Part shown: piece after piece, positions 23,881 through 35,800 of the stretch
How the letters are laid out: the number at the start of each line of letters is the position of its first letter
Numbering within the stretch: position 1 is the stretch's first letter
Assembly (NCBI GenBank): GCA_028532985.1
Contig: JANCIK010000010.1
Span: 1,302,001-1,366,000 of the forward strand
Direction of reading: 5' to 3'
DNA length: 64,000 bases
Source: Stropharia rugosoannulata
Taxonomy: Eukaryota > Basidiomycota > Agaricomycetes > Agaricales > Strophariaceae
Translations under genes and position numbers: made by a program
The notes under the pieces: model-generated
Database searches by the model: none
What the model was told of the DNA's origin: nothing
Seen by the model: the letters and a program-made list of their open reading frames with translations, nothing else

Positions 23881-24496
23881 CTAAAAGAACCACCCAGGCT
23901 TGTGTATTTGCTCCTCCGGCAGTTCGCCATCACGCCTCTTCCGAAGCGTCTCCAGCATCGTGCGCACACCCTCGACGTCGCCCACGCTCGCCTTGCCATC
24001 TTCCCAGTCCACCACGATGGGCCACTTGAGCACGTTTGGGTTCTTTTGCGCGAGATCTGCAATTGCCTTCAAGGTTGTTGGTTGCTCGCCCCCGGAGTGC
24101 GCCGCTGGGTGCGCAGAGAGGAATACAAGTGGAGCACTCAGAGCCTTCGGAGAGAAGTAGGAGAGGATAGTCTCCATTTGGTCTGGGTTTGGGGGTGCCT
24201 CGACGACTGAGAGGTTGAAATCGAGCGGGGCGCGTTTCTCACTGCCTGGAGGGTACGGCTCAGATAGCGAGGTTTTCAGTAGATTGAGCGCTTGTGATGA
24301 TGGAGGCGAGTGAGGATAGTGGCTATATGCGTCGTGAGTTTGCGCTTGGTAACCAGAAATGCAGCGTACAAAATAGAGATTTCCGGCTAACGGTTCAAAT
24401 CATAGGGCATTGTGAGTACGCGACTTGGAAGTTGGCACAACGAAATATGGATCCAGTAAATGTACTTACAAGCCTGCGTTTGAATGAGTTGAACAT
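23881..24496 (-). CDS. Fmp46-type thioredoxin-fold redox protein (161 aa)
   Basis: Three exons: 24496-24470, a 17-nt exon 24386-24370, and 24322-23881, all in phase. The joined start reads MFNSFKRRL, PEISIFHYPHSPPSSQALN, then PLDFNLSVVEAPPNPDQ, FLSAHPAAHSGGEQP, LKWPIVVDWEDGKASVGD and a final KPGWFF. This matches the DUF1687/Fmp46 family, small mitochondrial putative redox proteins with a thioredoxin-like fold. The length is normal for the family. No CxxC is present, as is usual for the family. The 17-nt exon carries the conserved ISIF strand, so automatic models would probably lose the N-terminus. Precise biochemical role not known. Confidence 0.85.
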
Positions 24497-25604
24497 GATT
24501 TTCAAGTTGAAACAGGCAGTGCGCAATAAAAGATATTGAACCGAGGGAAGAACGTAGGTGAATGGGTAGTAATGAATGTAAGGGGATGATAGGGAAAGAA
24601 ACAGAGAACGCGCGCGCATCATGCCGACAGAATAAATACGTCATATGTTATGTGAAAGACGCGCCGCCAAATACACGCACGTGGTCCTCGCGGGCCGGCT
24701 TTCCGACAATAAGCGCCCGTTATGAACAAGTCACTCTGAACTAATTCTGAACATTTCCGACCTCGTTTGATCACCGCGAAGCTACCAGCCTATTACAGTG
24801 CAGTTGATCACCTCAAAGCTATCGAAGCTACCATAGAAACACCTAATACAATGCAGACTTCAAGCCAACTTCATCACACGTATCTTGAGTATAGTAGAGA
24901 CTTGATAGAGACTGTGAATGACTCAAGCTTTGCTCAAGCCCATTTATATGATATATCTGACTATTGTACAACTCACAAGTTTAATTTGAGATCAATGTGG
25001 AATGTAATATTTTGCCTTAAGGTATAGTCTTCCTGATTTTCTCAAGGCGCATCATCCCGATATTTAAAATTGTTAACTCAGAATGAGGCTGTTTCTGCTT
25101 GGTTTCTAACCGTAGTTATACATAATTTGATATTTGTTACGCTGAATGAATAACAAATTAATTACATTGTCCAGCAGTTCTTCAAGTACTCCACGGATCG
25201 CCATTGTTAATCGTAATAGATAGTATCAATACAGCGCGCTTGACCCGAGTAAATTCATTTCCATGGACGCGCTGAATTTCCTTACATTTGGCACTGCCTA
25301 ATTGTTTACTTAAGGATGGCGGCTCTGGCAGCATATAATATATGTTTCTCTCATTTCGGTCCCTTGTCCTAGCGATATTTACTCGTATTTGCGCATGCCC
25401 GGGGCGAGCAATGGGCATCCGATTTGCAGATTCGACTTGTTTTCAATAACCAATACCAGTGAAACATCGCACTAGCCTACTCTTCAAGGTTGCCTTGAGG
25501 TTCCACCATCAGATCTAGCGCAAATCAAGCGCGTCAAATCAAAGTGCAATCATAGACCATCTTTCCGGTATCACTCTTTCTCCCAGCATCATCTCCCTTC
25601 CCTC
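24497..25604. other. Divergent intergenic region
   Basis: 1.1 kb between the Fmp46-type gene (minus) and the rhodanese gene (plus). Holds both promoters. AT-rich around 25020-25170; no other feature seen. Confidence 0.55.
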
Positions 25605-26750
25605 ATGATAGGTTTTCGGACGTCTATACCCCAGAGCCCATCCGTTCAGTCAAGCAGAAGCGCCACAACCGAACCCGCCTCTGTGGTCAACGAGAATGCT
25701 CTTGTTCCTAGGAATGCTGCCCCGTCCCGCACATTGGATGACGTGCGAATGCAGGTCGCCCAAGAAATAGCTGTCCACACCATCACCAAAGCCAAGCTCC
25801 AAGATGGTAAGAGTCGTAATCATAGAGCCACTACCGCTGTCTGAGTATCCGAAGGGGTTAGAATTGGCGTGCGCATGGTCATGTCCAAGACTGAGGATGA
25901 GGAATTCCTCCGGCAGGTAGCTTTCCGCATCAAACAACAACTTACGCTCTATCAGCACCTCTTCGCGGTTGCAACAATCGCGCAGTCAGCAACATCTGCT
26001 GTTAGTACACTTATTATCTCTGGCTCTTCAGAGGAGTATGTGCAGCGCGCGGTGCTTCTGGCCAACTCCAAGTTCTTAGGCCGAATTCACACCGCCGAAA
26101 TCGAAGACGACTTTTGCTGGGTAGCAAGCGTGCAGGACATCGGCGTGTCTCCTTACGACGAGGATGCTCTTTGGGATATTGTCCGCAAGGCAACGCGTCC
26201 GCCTATGGACCCACTTCGCCCTCCGCCTGGTGCTAAAGGCATCGACGAGATACTAGCAGAGGCACGCGCGAAGATTCAACGTGTCACCCCAGCCCAGGCG
26301 TTCGAAGAGCTCCGCGAATCGCAGGTCGGTGCACCTACCTTCCTGGTGGATATCCGTCCACAGGCCCAGCGGGAGGCAGAGGGCACGATCCAGAGCGCGC
26401 TCATCATCGAGCGCAACGTACTCGAATGGAGGTTCGATCCGCGGTGTTCATCACGGCTTCCCATCGCAGATCGGTACGACTTGCGGATCATCGTGTTCTG
26501 TCAGGAGGGGTATACTTCTAGGTCAGTGAACATGGGCTCCACAATGCCAAGTAAACGTTATTCAGTGGCAGCGATGCTAATGATACACCTTAATAGTCTC
26601 GCGGCTTATTCTCTGCAGCAAATCGGGCTTCTAAATGCGACTGATATTATTGGCGGATACGCGGCCTGGCAAGATGCAATGCTACCAATAGAGAGGCCTG
26701 ACAGACGCGAATCAAGGTCACTGGTGTCTCTGGCCGGTTCCATCGTTTAA
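25605..26750 (+). CDS. Rhodanese-domain protein with an uncharacterised N-terminal region (340 aa)
   Basis: Exons 25605-25806, 25855-26521 and 26597-26750, in phase. The C-terminal 120 residues are a rhodanese-like domain: VTPAQAFEEL, FLVDIRPQAQREAEG, then the active loop CQEGYTSSLAAYSLQQIG with Cys near residue 281, and ATDIIGGYAAWQ. Rhodaneses move sulfur or act as regulatory phosphatase-like folds; the CQEGYTSS loop keeps the nucleophile. The first 220 residues hold a charged helical stretch and SEEYVQRAVLLANSKFLGRI. I do not recognise them as a named domain. No transit peptide is obvious. Convergent with VPS36, 585 bp away. Confidence 0.8.
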
Positions 26751-27335
26751 TTCAATGGATTTCCAATAAGCTGCGTGGAGGCGGTCAATCCCCGCTCTCG
26801 ATTACTCCGTTTAAGAGAAATATACAATCCCAATTGGCCGTGTGCCAGTTGATAGGGTGGTGGAGTTATGGAGCGGGTCACATACACTGGTGGCTATTAA
26901 AAGCGTCTTGGGTGCGGGGAGCCCGACCAGTTCAATTCTACCTGGACCGGCTATACAGGCGCCGTTATGGGCCAGTGTTATAAGCGCCTCGCATCAAAAC
27001 ACTTTCGAGTTGCCGCGTTAGCCTGTTTAATTCGTATTGAATACCTTCTGACGAATCAGAGCTTGAAGGAGTTTGACTGAAACTTCACATTCCTGTGCGG
27101 GTATGAGAAATGGTAAGTATCACCAAAGGACTAGATGTTTACTTGCTTCATACTGCCTTTAGGAATCTTCCCTTTCGTAGATATCACCTGGAATTTCGGG
27201 CGCTCGCAGTCATCAGTCATCAGCTCGACCAATCAAACAAAAGCTTCTTGTCCTTCATTCCGTTACGTACATTGCACCAAACTTCAGACAAATCACCCCG
27301 GTGCAGTGGTCGGACCGGAGAAGCAAAGGTCCTGG
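26751..27335. other. Convergent intergenic region
   Basis: 585 bp between the stop codons of the rhodanese gene and VPS36. Nothing recognised. Confidence 0.6.
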
Positions 27336-29317
27336 TCAATCATTCTGTCCGTCCCAAATATATCCTACAAAGACATTCGACCACCAACGCACTTCTACGC
27401 CCGTCCCACTGCCGCCACCCACGATCGCGGCGCTGCTGTCATCCCTACAGACACCGCCGTCTGCTTCAGTAGCATCAATCATCTCTGCTATCAGAGCAAC
27501 TGTTAGCTGCTCTTCTCGCGAAATTTCAAGCGCCGTCTTTGGCCCAGAGAACACGAGGAAGCTCGATAGGCGCGCAGCAAACGCAGCAGCCGTGTAAGGC
27601 GGCGTGTGTAGCACGTTCAGTCCCGATGGGAACACGCGCTGGCTAATAACGGGGCGCGTGTGCGCACGCAGGTAAGGAAGTACCTGCAGGAATGTGGACG
27701 GGGGGATCAGCGCTGTCGGGCGTCCTTAATATTCTTTATCTACTTATTAAGACCGTGAATATACGCACCGACTCCTCTGGCGCGGTTCCACCCGCCCCAT
27801 ACCTCATCCAGCGCAATGATGCCACGGTCCTTCATCATGCCGCTGGTAATTATATCGTCGTGAGGCGTCCCTTGGAGGACGCGGGCAAGTTCACGTGCGA
27901 GTTCGTTATACCATTCCCTTTCGTCCTTCATCATATCCAGAGTGACGGGCGTGTCACTTATTTGAAGGCCAAGCTGCGACAGTGAGGACCTAATGAAGGT
28001 GGCCTCCTCGGGCTCTGCCACTGCCAAGTCCTTCCCATAACTTGTCCCGCCAACAGAGGCGGTGGACGCAGCCGTCGCTGCTGTCAACTTTTCGTTCAGT
28101 TCCGCAGCGAGTCTCACCATATCCTTGGCTTTGACCATCAGGGCCTCGAGGTCCTGCAGTGCATCGCGCATGTGAGTTTCCCTACCCTTGGCAGAGTTTT
28201 CCACCGTCCTGAGAATGCCAGCTATTTAAAACCAATGAGTACCTTTTCTTGCTTTTTTCCATAAAATATACAAGAACACATACATATTCCCGATCTTCCT
28301 ATCCCACTGCTATTGTCAGGGTCCGTGTTATTAGCAGTGTTAATGAGGGACAAGGATCCAGTTTGGCCGCTCTATAATTGCAACAAAATCAGGAACGGGG
28401 GTGGAGTACTTTGCGTCAATTATCTGGATAAAGAAACGCACCTCCCATGCCTTGGTCTTGAGACTCCGTTTGAGCACGGCATAACAGTGCTTGTCTCCAC
28501 CTTTGCGGAAGCTGACTTTCATCATCTTGACAAAGTCGTCATTGGCATCATCTACATCTGGGGTAATAGGGCGTGAAGACGGCGCCGAGCGAAACACACC
28601 CATTGTCGCATTTGAGAGATCAGTCGAGCAGATTTCACATGACCGCAGGTACGGGTGGTTGAGAAAGGTACACGCAGGACAGGCAATGGGCTTTTTACGG
28701 CCAGCAGCCAGCGGTAATTCAGGAGCAAGAGCTGTAGATGAGGATAAAGCGGAGGACGGGAGGGAACTCGAGGAATGATGTGATGATACCGAACTAACGG
28801 GAGGCGGAACCGCCGTGCGAGGAACTCCACATAAAGCGCAAATGCGAGCCGCGGTCGGACTGAGGCCAGGTGGATTTCGATACGCGCACACCTGACATTC
28901 CCAACTATCGTACTGGGCATGTGTTCCGCGCTCAGCTGAGCCCAGAGCACCGGGATCGCCTGAGAGATGACAGGTGACTTTGGGCGATGACTTAAAGAGC
29001 CCAGCGTAGTGCTCTGTCTGCGATATATACGACAGTGCCATCTCGAACGACCTGCTTTCCGGGCGCTGCGCGTCGATGTAGAACAGGCGGTGGCTAGTTA
29101 TGTGTAGCGTGCCGTTCTGGTGATCCATGGATTTCTGTGTGCTAGCAGTCTCAGTTATACACATGTCATGGAATGCATTACGGCCGAATTGGTGGGTTCC
29201 TTACCCATCGTATATCCCGACTGTATCCTGCGTGGCAAACAATTCCTCATCGTTGTATAACAGTGCCTGGACTGGAATAGTGCCATCTACCGACTGTGTA
29301 TAGCGTCGCAGGGCCAT
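27336..29317 (-). CDS. VPS36: ESCRT-II subunit Vps36 (576 aa)
   Basis: Five exons, all in phase: 29317-29205, 29141-28442, 28371-28284, 28221-27769, 27712-27336. The N-terminus is a GLUE (PH-like) domain: MALRRYTQSVDG, then GTLHITSHRLFYID. Two Npl4-type zinc fingers are inserted in it, WECQVCAYRNPP with ICALCG (about residues 118-146) and CPACTFLNHP with CEIC (about 195-220). The second half has the EAP30-like winged-helix region: SGILRTVENSAK, MRDALQDLEALMVKAKDMV, DEVWGGWNRARG, FLQVLPYLRAHTRPVISQRVFPSG and LHTPPYTA. ESCRT-II sorts ubiquitinated cargo into multivesicular bodies; GLUE and NZF bind phosphoinositide and ubiquitin. The C-terminal tail ends WWSNVFVGYIWDG. Confidence 0.93.
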
Positions 29318-31049
29318 AATCACTGCGTTCGGTCTGGTTGTTGAGGACGTCGACAAGGAGCATTTGCAAAACCAATGCCACTGTCAGCCTGATAAGATAC
29401 CGGTCACATGTACGTGATTGATCATGACTTCAAACTCAACTAAGTCCTCTAAGTCCAAAACAAATTTCAGGAATTCATTATCAACTGCCAATATCCTCTG
29501 GGTATCTACTTCAGTTCAATAGAAATCAAAGCAGCGAATAGAGGAAGAAATTCTTTCACATGATACGCTTGGCTAGCATAACGTTATCTCAGATATAAAA
29601 TTCTCAAAAGGTTCTTGACAAAAATGTTCACGGCGTGTTCACAGTGGTTTACTGATCTTGCCACGCTCGGAAAGGCTTCAATATTTTCTTCGTAGATGGA
29701 TGCAATTATATAATAAGAATATGCGCATTTTATGTCATGCTCGTCTAGAAAATAAGCACGAAAGAAAGTTGGGACTGAATGATGATCCTACTGAAGGTTC
29801 TTGAGCAAGCAGTTAACAATTAGAAAGCAGAAATTTACGTCGTTGTATATATCCAAAGTGCAAATCGGCTTGTTGCCTGGCAATACTAGTCGCTCGATTC
29901 TGCGAGTCGTTTGATGATTAATATTCTCAATAAACGGGCATGAACAAGGCATGAAAGGGGCGAACACAGCTTTACTGAGATTTTCGTGATTAATCATGTT
30001 TCCTTAGGTGGAAAAATCAAGGGACAGATTGTTACTTACAATAAGATTCGGGCTCATTGATTGGTGGAAGCATCTGTCCGGTCGATTTCCAATATGTTTC
30101 GCAATAGTTGCCCAATGTTTTGAAGCCTTGATAGAATGGGGGAATTGACAGAGGGTAACACTAGCCAGAACATTGAGCAGAGATCCTTAGAAATTTCATA
30201 AGAAGGGCCTATAGTCAGAAAAGGGATTTATGTGCATTGGTTGGGAGAAAATGGGCGTGCTAACGCTGAGTCGTTGGCAGTTTGGATAGAAAGCCCAAGT
30301 TAAGTCAGCATGAAGGCGGGTATATGCGCATTATTTGCGAGATAGTTGGTGTGACACCGTCGAGTTGCGGCAATATGTACATAGTAGGTCCAAGTTAGGC
30401 CAGCATCATTACAGCCAGACAAAGTGACTGATATATAGCGCATATAATAGCCAGGAAATAGTGAGTATATGCGCGTTATGTGATGGATGCAACGCCGTCG
30501 CGTGGTTGACAGTTTGCAGCAAGCCCAAGTCAAGTCAAGAGGGAGCTGAATAGTATGCAGCTGAATATTTATCTCATTCTAGAGGAAGCACAATACTCAC
30601 ATGCTGCATTGAAGATTGCATTAGACTACTCAGAACACAGTTCAAGGCGCCAGATCCTGAATGCTGCCAAGTTTTCGACATAGTCACCTAGAGGAGACTA
30701 CAGCTTGATTAAGACGTGACATCCTGACAAAAGATCCAGGAAAGTGCAAGTAGTGTGTGGGAAGAAACCAAGAGTGGGATCTGGGAAGAACCCTTGCTGT
30801 GGTTGCCGGCAATCTGCGATCTGATAAACATAGAGGGGCGTCCGGGGCAGTTTGTTCACATCCTATTCCCGACCACAACTGGATCTCTTCCGGATAATCT
30901 GGCTCGTGGGCAAATGCCGTCGTCGATCTGCTTTAACTAGTTTGGCTTAGCCTCCTTCAAATGAGGCCCCCCTCTCACGCCCTCCCTCTGTGCTGCTTCA
31001 CTCTCAAAGCTAGCCACTGGGTTCATCTACCAAGGCCCGTCCTCTCGTT
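29318..31049. other. Divergent intergenic region with degenerate repeats
   Basis: 1.7 kb between the starts of VPS36 and the 31050 gene. Low coding potential, AT-rich left half. A repeat block at 30290-30545 is listed separately. Confidence 0.55.
30290..30545. repeat. Degenerate tandem repeat block
   Basis: Three variants of a two-part unit follow one another. The first part is cccaagttaagtcagcat (near 30294), tccaagttaggccagcat (near 30388) and cccaagtcaagtcaag (near 30523). The second part is gtatatgcgcattat (near 30319), atatagcgcatataat (near 30434) and gtatatgcgcgttatg (near 30466). Spacing is roughly 100-150 bp. Origin unknown. Confidence 0.55.
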
Positions 31050-32834
31050 ATGTCGTACGTTCGTCATGGAGCACCGGCTTGCAGCGTTCCTGATAATATT
31101 ACCGTAGAAACACGATCAGACTGCGCACATTGCTGCGCTTCACGATAGCCCTTTCGTACTGGCTGCAGATCCACCACCTGGTGCAGGCGGCCAACGTCTC
31201 GGTCGCGGATACGAACTCGTCTATTGTCTATGAGCCGGTCGAATGGTGGTATGCCAGTACGGAGCTGTGTATTGGCTGTATAAACCCCGGGATTTCGACG
31301 ACATTTCACGAGGGGGTGCACCCATTCATCTCAAATGGCCCTGATCCCGACGACCAGACTACAACACCAGTACCGTCCGCAACAACGCCTCCTGCTCTGG
31401 GATCAAATTCATCACCGACGTCAACACCCGATCCTGACAGACACAAGGGGAAAGGGCCGGATGGACCAGATTCAAGACGGAGGGGTTTGGATAGGTTCTT
31501 CAGAAAACGGTTGGATCCGGACGACGTTGGACCTCTTGCCAATGCGTCAGTGACAATGTCTTTCAACTTTACGGGTATGTATAATAATCGGCGTCGTATG
31601 TTGTCTCGCTAATTAAACTAATTAATCAGGTTCTGCCGTTTTTATTTATGCCACTCTACCCCCAATCCTACAAAATATCAATGGGACGTCGTCTAGTATG
31701 AATATATCTGTTCTCCTAGACAATGTCGCATCTCCTACCATGCCCGTTTCGACTTCTTCGTCGTATCAGCCAGGGCAACTTGTCTTTTCGGAGAGTGGTC
31801 TCTCAGACAGCCCACATCAACTAGTTGTGCAACTTGGCGAAAACTCAACGTTCATTTTTGAGCAACTTGTCTACACTGAAGCAACGGCAGTACAACCATC
31901 TCCCAGTCCACAAGCTACTGCAAGCCGTACGGACACTGACTCGTAAGCATCAGATCTTGTTGATGTCGGCGATTTCGTATCGCTGACTGCAGCCCTGCCA
32001 TTAATTTATCTAACGCTGTGTTTTAGAAAAAAACAAAAACAGCACAACGTCGAAACATTTGCGGCTGCAGTCGGCGGCAGCGCTGGCGTCCTTGGACTCT
32101 TTTCCCTCGGACTTGCTCTTAGCATCATTCGGCGGCGACATCTAGCAGCGAAAAGGGAACGCCGCGACCATGAGTCGCTCCACACAGATGCTTCCGATGA
32201 TTCACCAGAAATGGCGGGGCCTGCTCCCTTCGTCCCGAGATATTTCCCGGACACTGTTATCCCTACAGAGCCACCTACATATATGACGGCGCTGGCGACC
32301 AATCACAATAGTTCAACCCTATTGGCTGTGCTTCCAGCAGCCGCGTTTGGCACGGCCCCGCGGTCATACGCAGACATCCCTCCAAGCACGCCGCCACCCC
32401 CGATTGAAGAGCCCTTCCTCTCGGCACCTCCCCCATTTCCTCTAGAATCGCCGCCGCCGCCGACGCCACTGCCACCACCGCCGGCCGCAGAGACAAGAGG
32501 GAACGAGGGCGAGACTGATGACGCAGACATGGATGCAGACGAAGGTGCGCGGCAGCCTTCAATATCGGGAGCAGAGCCGCATTCTCATCGCGCAACTACC
32601 GTGGGTGCAGAGTCGTCAATAACAGCTCCAGCGCTTGAACATGTACCACTGCTCCATGCAGTGCCCTCATCCGTCCGCCCCCGGTCACGCGCATCCGCCC
32701 ACTCCGCACTCTCGTACGTGAGCCCGCCTGTCTCTCCATCCGGCTGCGTGGAGTCAGATACAGAAACAGAAGAGGACTTGGAGCATGCGCCATCGACGCA
32801 CCACCTGAGCGTCCGGGACACCGGTGCACCTTAG
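31050..32834 (+). CDS. Type I membrane protein with Pro-rich cytosolic tail (530 aa)
   Basis: Exons 31050-31054, 31108-31574, 31630-31942 and 32027-32834, phase-consistent. The first coding exon is only ATGTC; the long frame after it has no ATG before an upstream stop, and this split start restores one. The protein begins MSNTIRLRTLLRFTIALSYW, a signal peptide, followed by NVSVADTNSSIVYEP. The extracellular part has N-glycosylation sites and a Pro/Thr-rich basic stretch (DRHKGKGPD). It continues FNFTGSAVFIYATLPP and QPGQLVFSESGLSDSPHQL. A membrane span follows (AAVGGSAGVLGLFSLGLAL) with IIRRRH, then a tail rich in Pro (PPPPTPLPPPP) and Ser. This layout is very common in mushroom genomes. Function unknown. 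Confidence 0.82.
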
Positions 32835-35800
32835 ACCCGAGTGGGCACGGACACGCTGCCAGTGAGATGTAACTTTATTTCCAAAAGTGTCGTGTATCGG
32901 GTGTGAAGTCTTCCGCCTGCGTGGATGCCTAGCCAGCAGCGCCTCCAGCATTCATCCTACGCCTTTGCGTCCCCACTATCTGGGGCGGAGCATGGGCCGA
33001 CGGATATGCTGGGCGTTGCGGCTCTGGCGTACACTCTCGGAGGAGCGCCTCACCACGGTGCGTAGAGGCATTTTTTGTATTTTCTAGCGTCCTATTTAGT
33101 ACATTACGCTCTCATGTCTACATATTCCCCCCGTATTAGCATCATGAACACGAACAACACACATGCATTGTATCCCGTCTGATCTGTCTATTTTGCATCC
33201 AAGTTTTTTTCTTCTTGCAGTTTGTACTAGGTATGACCAGCCTATGGCTCTTCGTATAGACTTGGTCGTTTAGTCCCACGCCCACTCCGACGGAGTGGGT
33301 ACGTCGTAGATGTACAATGCATCTTGAATGCATCCGTCTCCAAAAGTCAACAAAAACACACCGCATCATTCGATTTGCCGGAGCTTGAATGTCAGCCTAT
33401 CTGGACGTGTCCCTCACTCAATCCAAATGCACAGCATTGAGTTCTGTCTACGTCTGTACGGGTGCAAACGCTTGGGCTCATATCTATTATGCTCATGTTG
33501 CCCAGCCACAGGCGTCGGATTCATTGACAGCCAATGTTCGCGATCACAACTGCCCTCGATTTATTTATAGACGGCACACACACACACGGGTTATTTATAG
33601 TGCGCTGGGCTGGACATGGGGTGCGTGATCTGGGAGATGGGAAGAAAGCGCCAAGGGGAGCGCTGCGGAGGGATGGGTTTCAGTCGGTCGGCGTGTGGTG
33701 TATTAAAGTCGTGTATGTATGTCTGAATGGGCATGCGATGGGCAGTGAACGACTTCGCCGCTGTGTTGTCTGATTGAATTTGTCGGACTGCGGCGCGCGG
33801 CGCATACATGGGGAAGTGCGGTACGTGCGTCTGGCCGTCGTGTCTTCAATTAGATGTATTATTTGTAAATGGCGCAATATTTGGCCTCGAATACTCTCCG
33901 AGTATTTCTCTAAGAGTAGGACGGGAACTCGAGAGGATAAATACAATATGCTACAGAAAATGATCAACAGTCTATGATCGTTTCTGCTAGTATGTAGGAT
34001 GCGTTTCTATAATAAGTAAAGGTATTATCATTCTGGTACTCGTCATTCTTTGCACAATAGTATATCTTCTGCAATATTTTTACGGCTTGCGAATACTTAG
34101 AGTTATTTGGTACGCATCTACCGGAGGAATAAATAATATGTGACTTTCAAGCTCTGCCGATGATAAACGTCAATGCATGGCCTTCGCCTTCAACCACCGT
34201 TCGTGACGAGGGAGTATCATCCAATAGCCTTTCAGTTCGACACAGAACACTGTCCATACCTGTCGGCCAATATGTCCACCCGCATTGGGTTCACAGCGCT
34301 CACAGGAGAGGCTGCACGTACGCACGTATATTTAGCAAACTAGCGACATCGCCGTATGTACCTGATCGAATACTTCGATCTCCCATATGAGCAGACACTC
34401 ATACCCATGCATTCCCGTCGACCGCCAACTCTACATCGCGGGAAACCTACCCGTGAAAATTGGACGGATGCTATGTATGTACATAGATGTTCGTACGGTC
34501 GCCAGCGATTGAATAAGCGAGCGCGAGGCGAGGACTTGGCGTCGCGCTCGTCTCTCCCACACCCCTCCACACCGACGAAAGGTGTGGCCATGACGGTGAA
34601 CTGCGCAGCACACGCGCCTGCGAAATCCTGCTGCCAGCCGAACGAAGGCAAACTGCGCGGGCGTGCGCCCTAGAAAATAAGCTTGCTGATCGGGCCTGAT
34701 GGCGCGGGAATGTGCATCAATATTGGGGTCACGGCTGGCCACGAGCATATGTAATTTGGATGGGGCTTCTGGCGTCCTCGATGGAGCCTGTTAGACTTGG
34801 GGCATGCGTGTTTATGGAAGGTGATGTACGTACGTGCGACTGCCCCGCGCTCGCTAACGGCCGCTTGCCGACGGGGAGAGCGTGCGGGTCACACTTCTTT
34901 TCGCAGGGAATTATGAAAGGATATTGTTGTTTTCGCGATGCGCAGTTGCTCTGTGGCGGAGGGAATGGCATGGTGCGCGCTTATCTGTATGGCTTGCTCG
35001 ACGGGCGGACTTGTGCGTGGTGAAAGAGCACCGGCTACCCTAGATGCCGGCTTTCCCTCCCGAATGTAATTCTGCGGATGGTCTGTTGTCCTTCATGAAG
35101 CGTGTAAACTTAGCCCAGACAAGATGAAAGCAAAGAAGTCCCGAAGATCAAGTGAAATGAAGGATTGAATCAAGACTCCGAGTGATTTGAGAATTTCTTT
35201 TTTTTTCTTGTTTCGTTGATGTGATAGCGACGCTTGCAGAGTTCCAGCAACAGATGCGCGTAGCTGTGTTGTCTGGTATCATTGCTGCGCAGAACAGTAC
35301 TGTCAATCTGTAGAATGTTCTCGCGATGGGCGATGGGCAAGACATCATATACAATGGTTCCTACGTGGTCGGGTCTTGGCGCATTTATTTATGAATGAGT
35401 GGGAGTTCTGCGCCACACGCAGCAGCCTTTTGGGTTTGAATGGGCGTAAGACGACAACTGCAGACATGACGGATAGTAGTGGTATAATCGTACGTTCCCA
35501 GAGTTGCGTAGACTGCTACAGATAGTAATTCATTACACCGATTTGGCAAAATCAAAGCCATTTCTTTATAGCACTTGCGGATGAGAACAAATATTCGAAG
35601 CGCCCAAAATAACAGGCGAGCGATCGCGGGTGCTGGTCGTATCACAGGTCGTAGACTGTTTCTCGGCAATTGAAAATGAGGCAAATCCATTAAATTAAAC
35701 AACCAGCGGTAAAGAAATTTGTTGACAAGGTTCTGGCTGTGTTCGGTGTTTGTTCCCGAGGAAATGATGGTGGGGATGAATTGCCGCAGACGGATTTAGT

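Noticed and set aside
23555..23884. 109-codon plus-strand frame with TATAAAGG just upstream
   Set aside because: The TATA-like word is only about 10 nt before the ATG, no homology pattern is visible, and the end overlaps the stop of the Fmp46-type gene.
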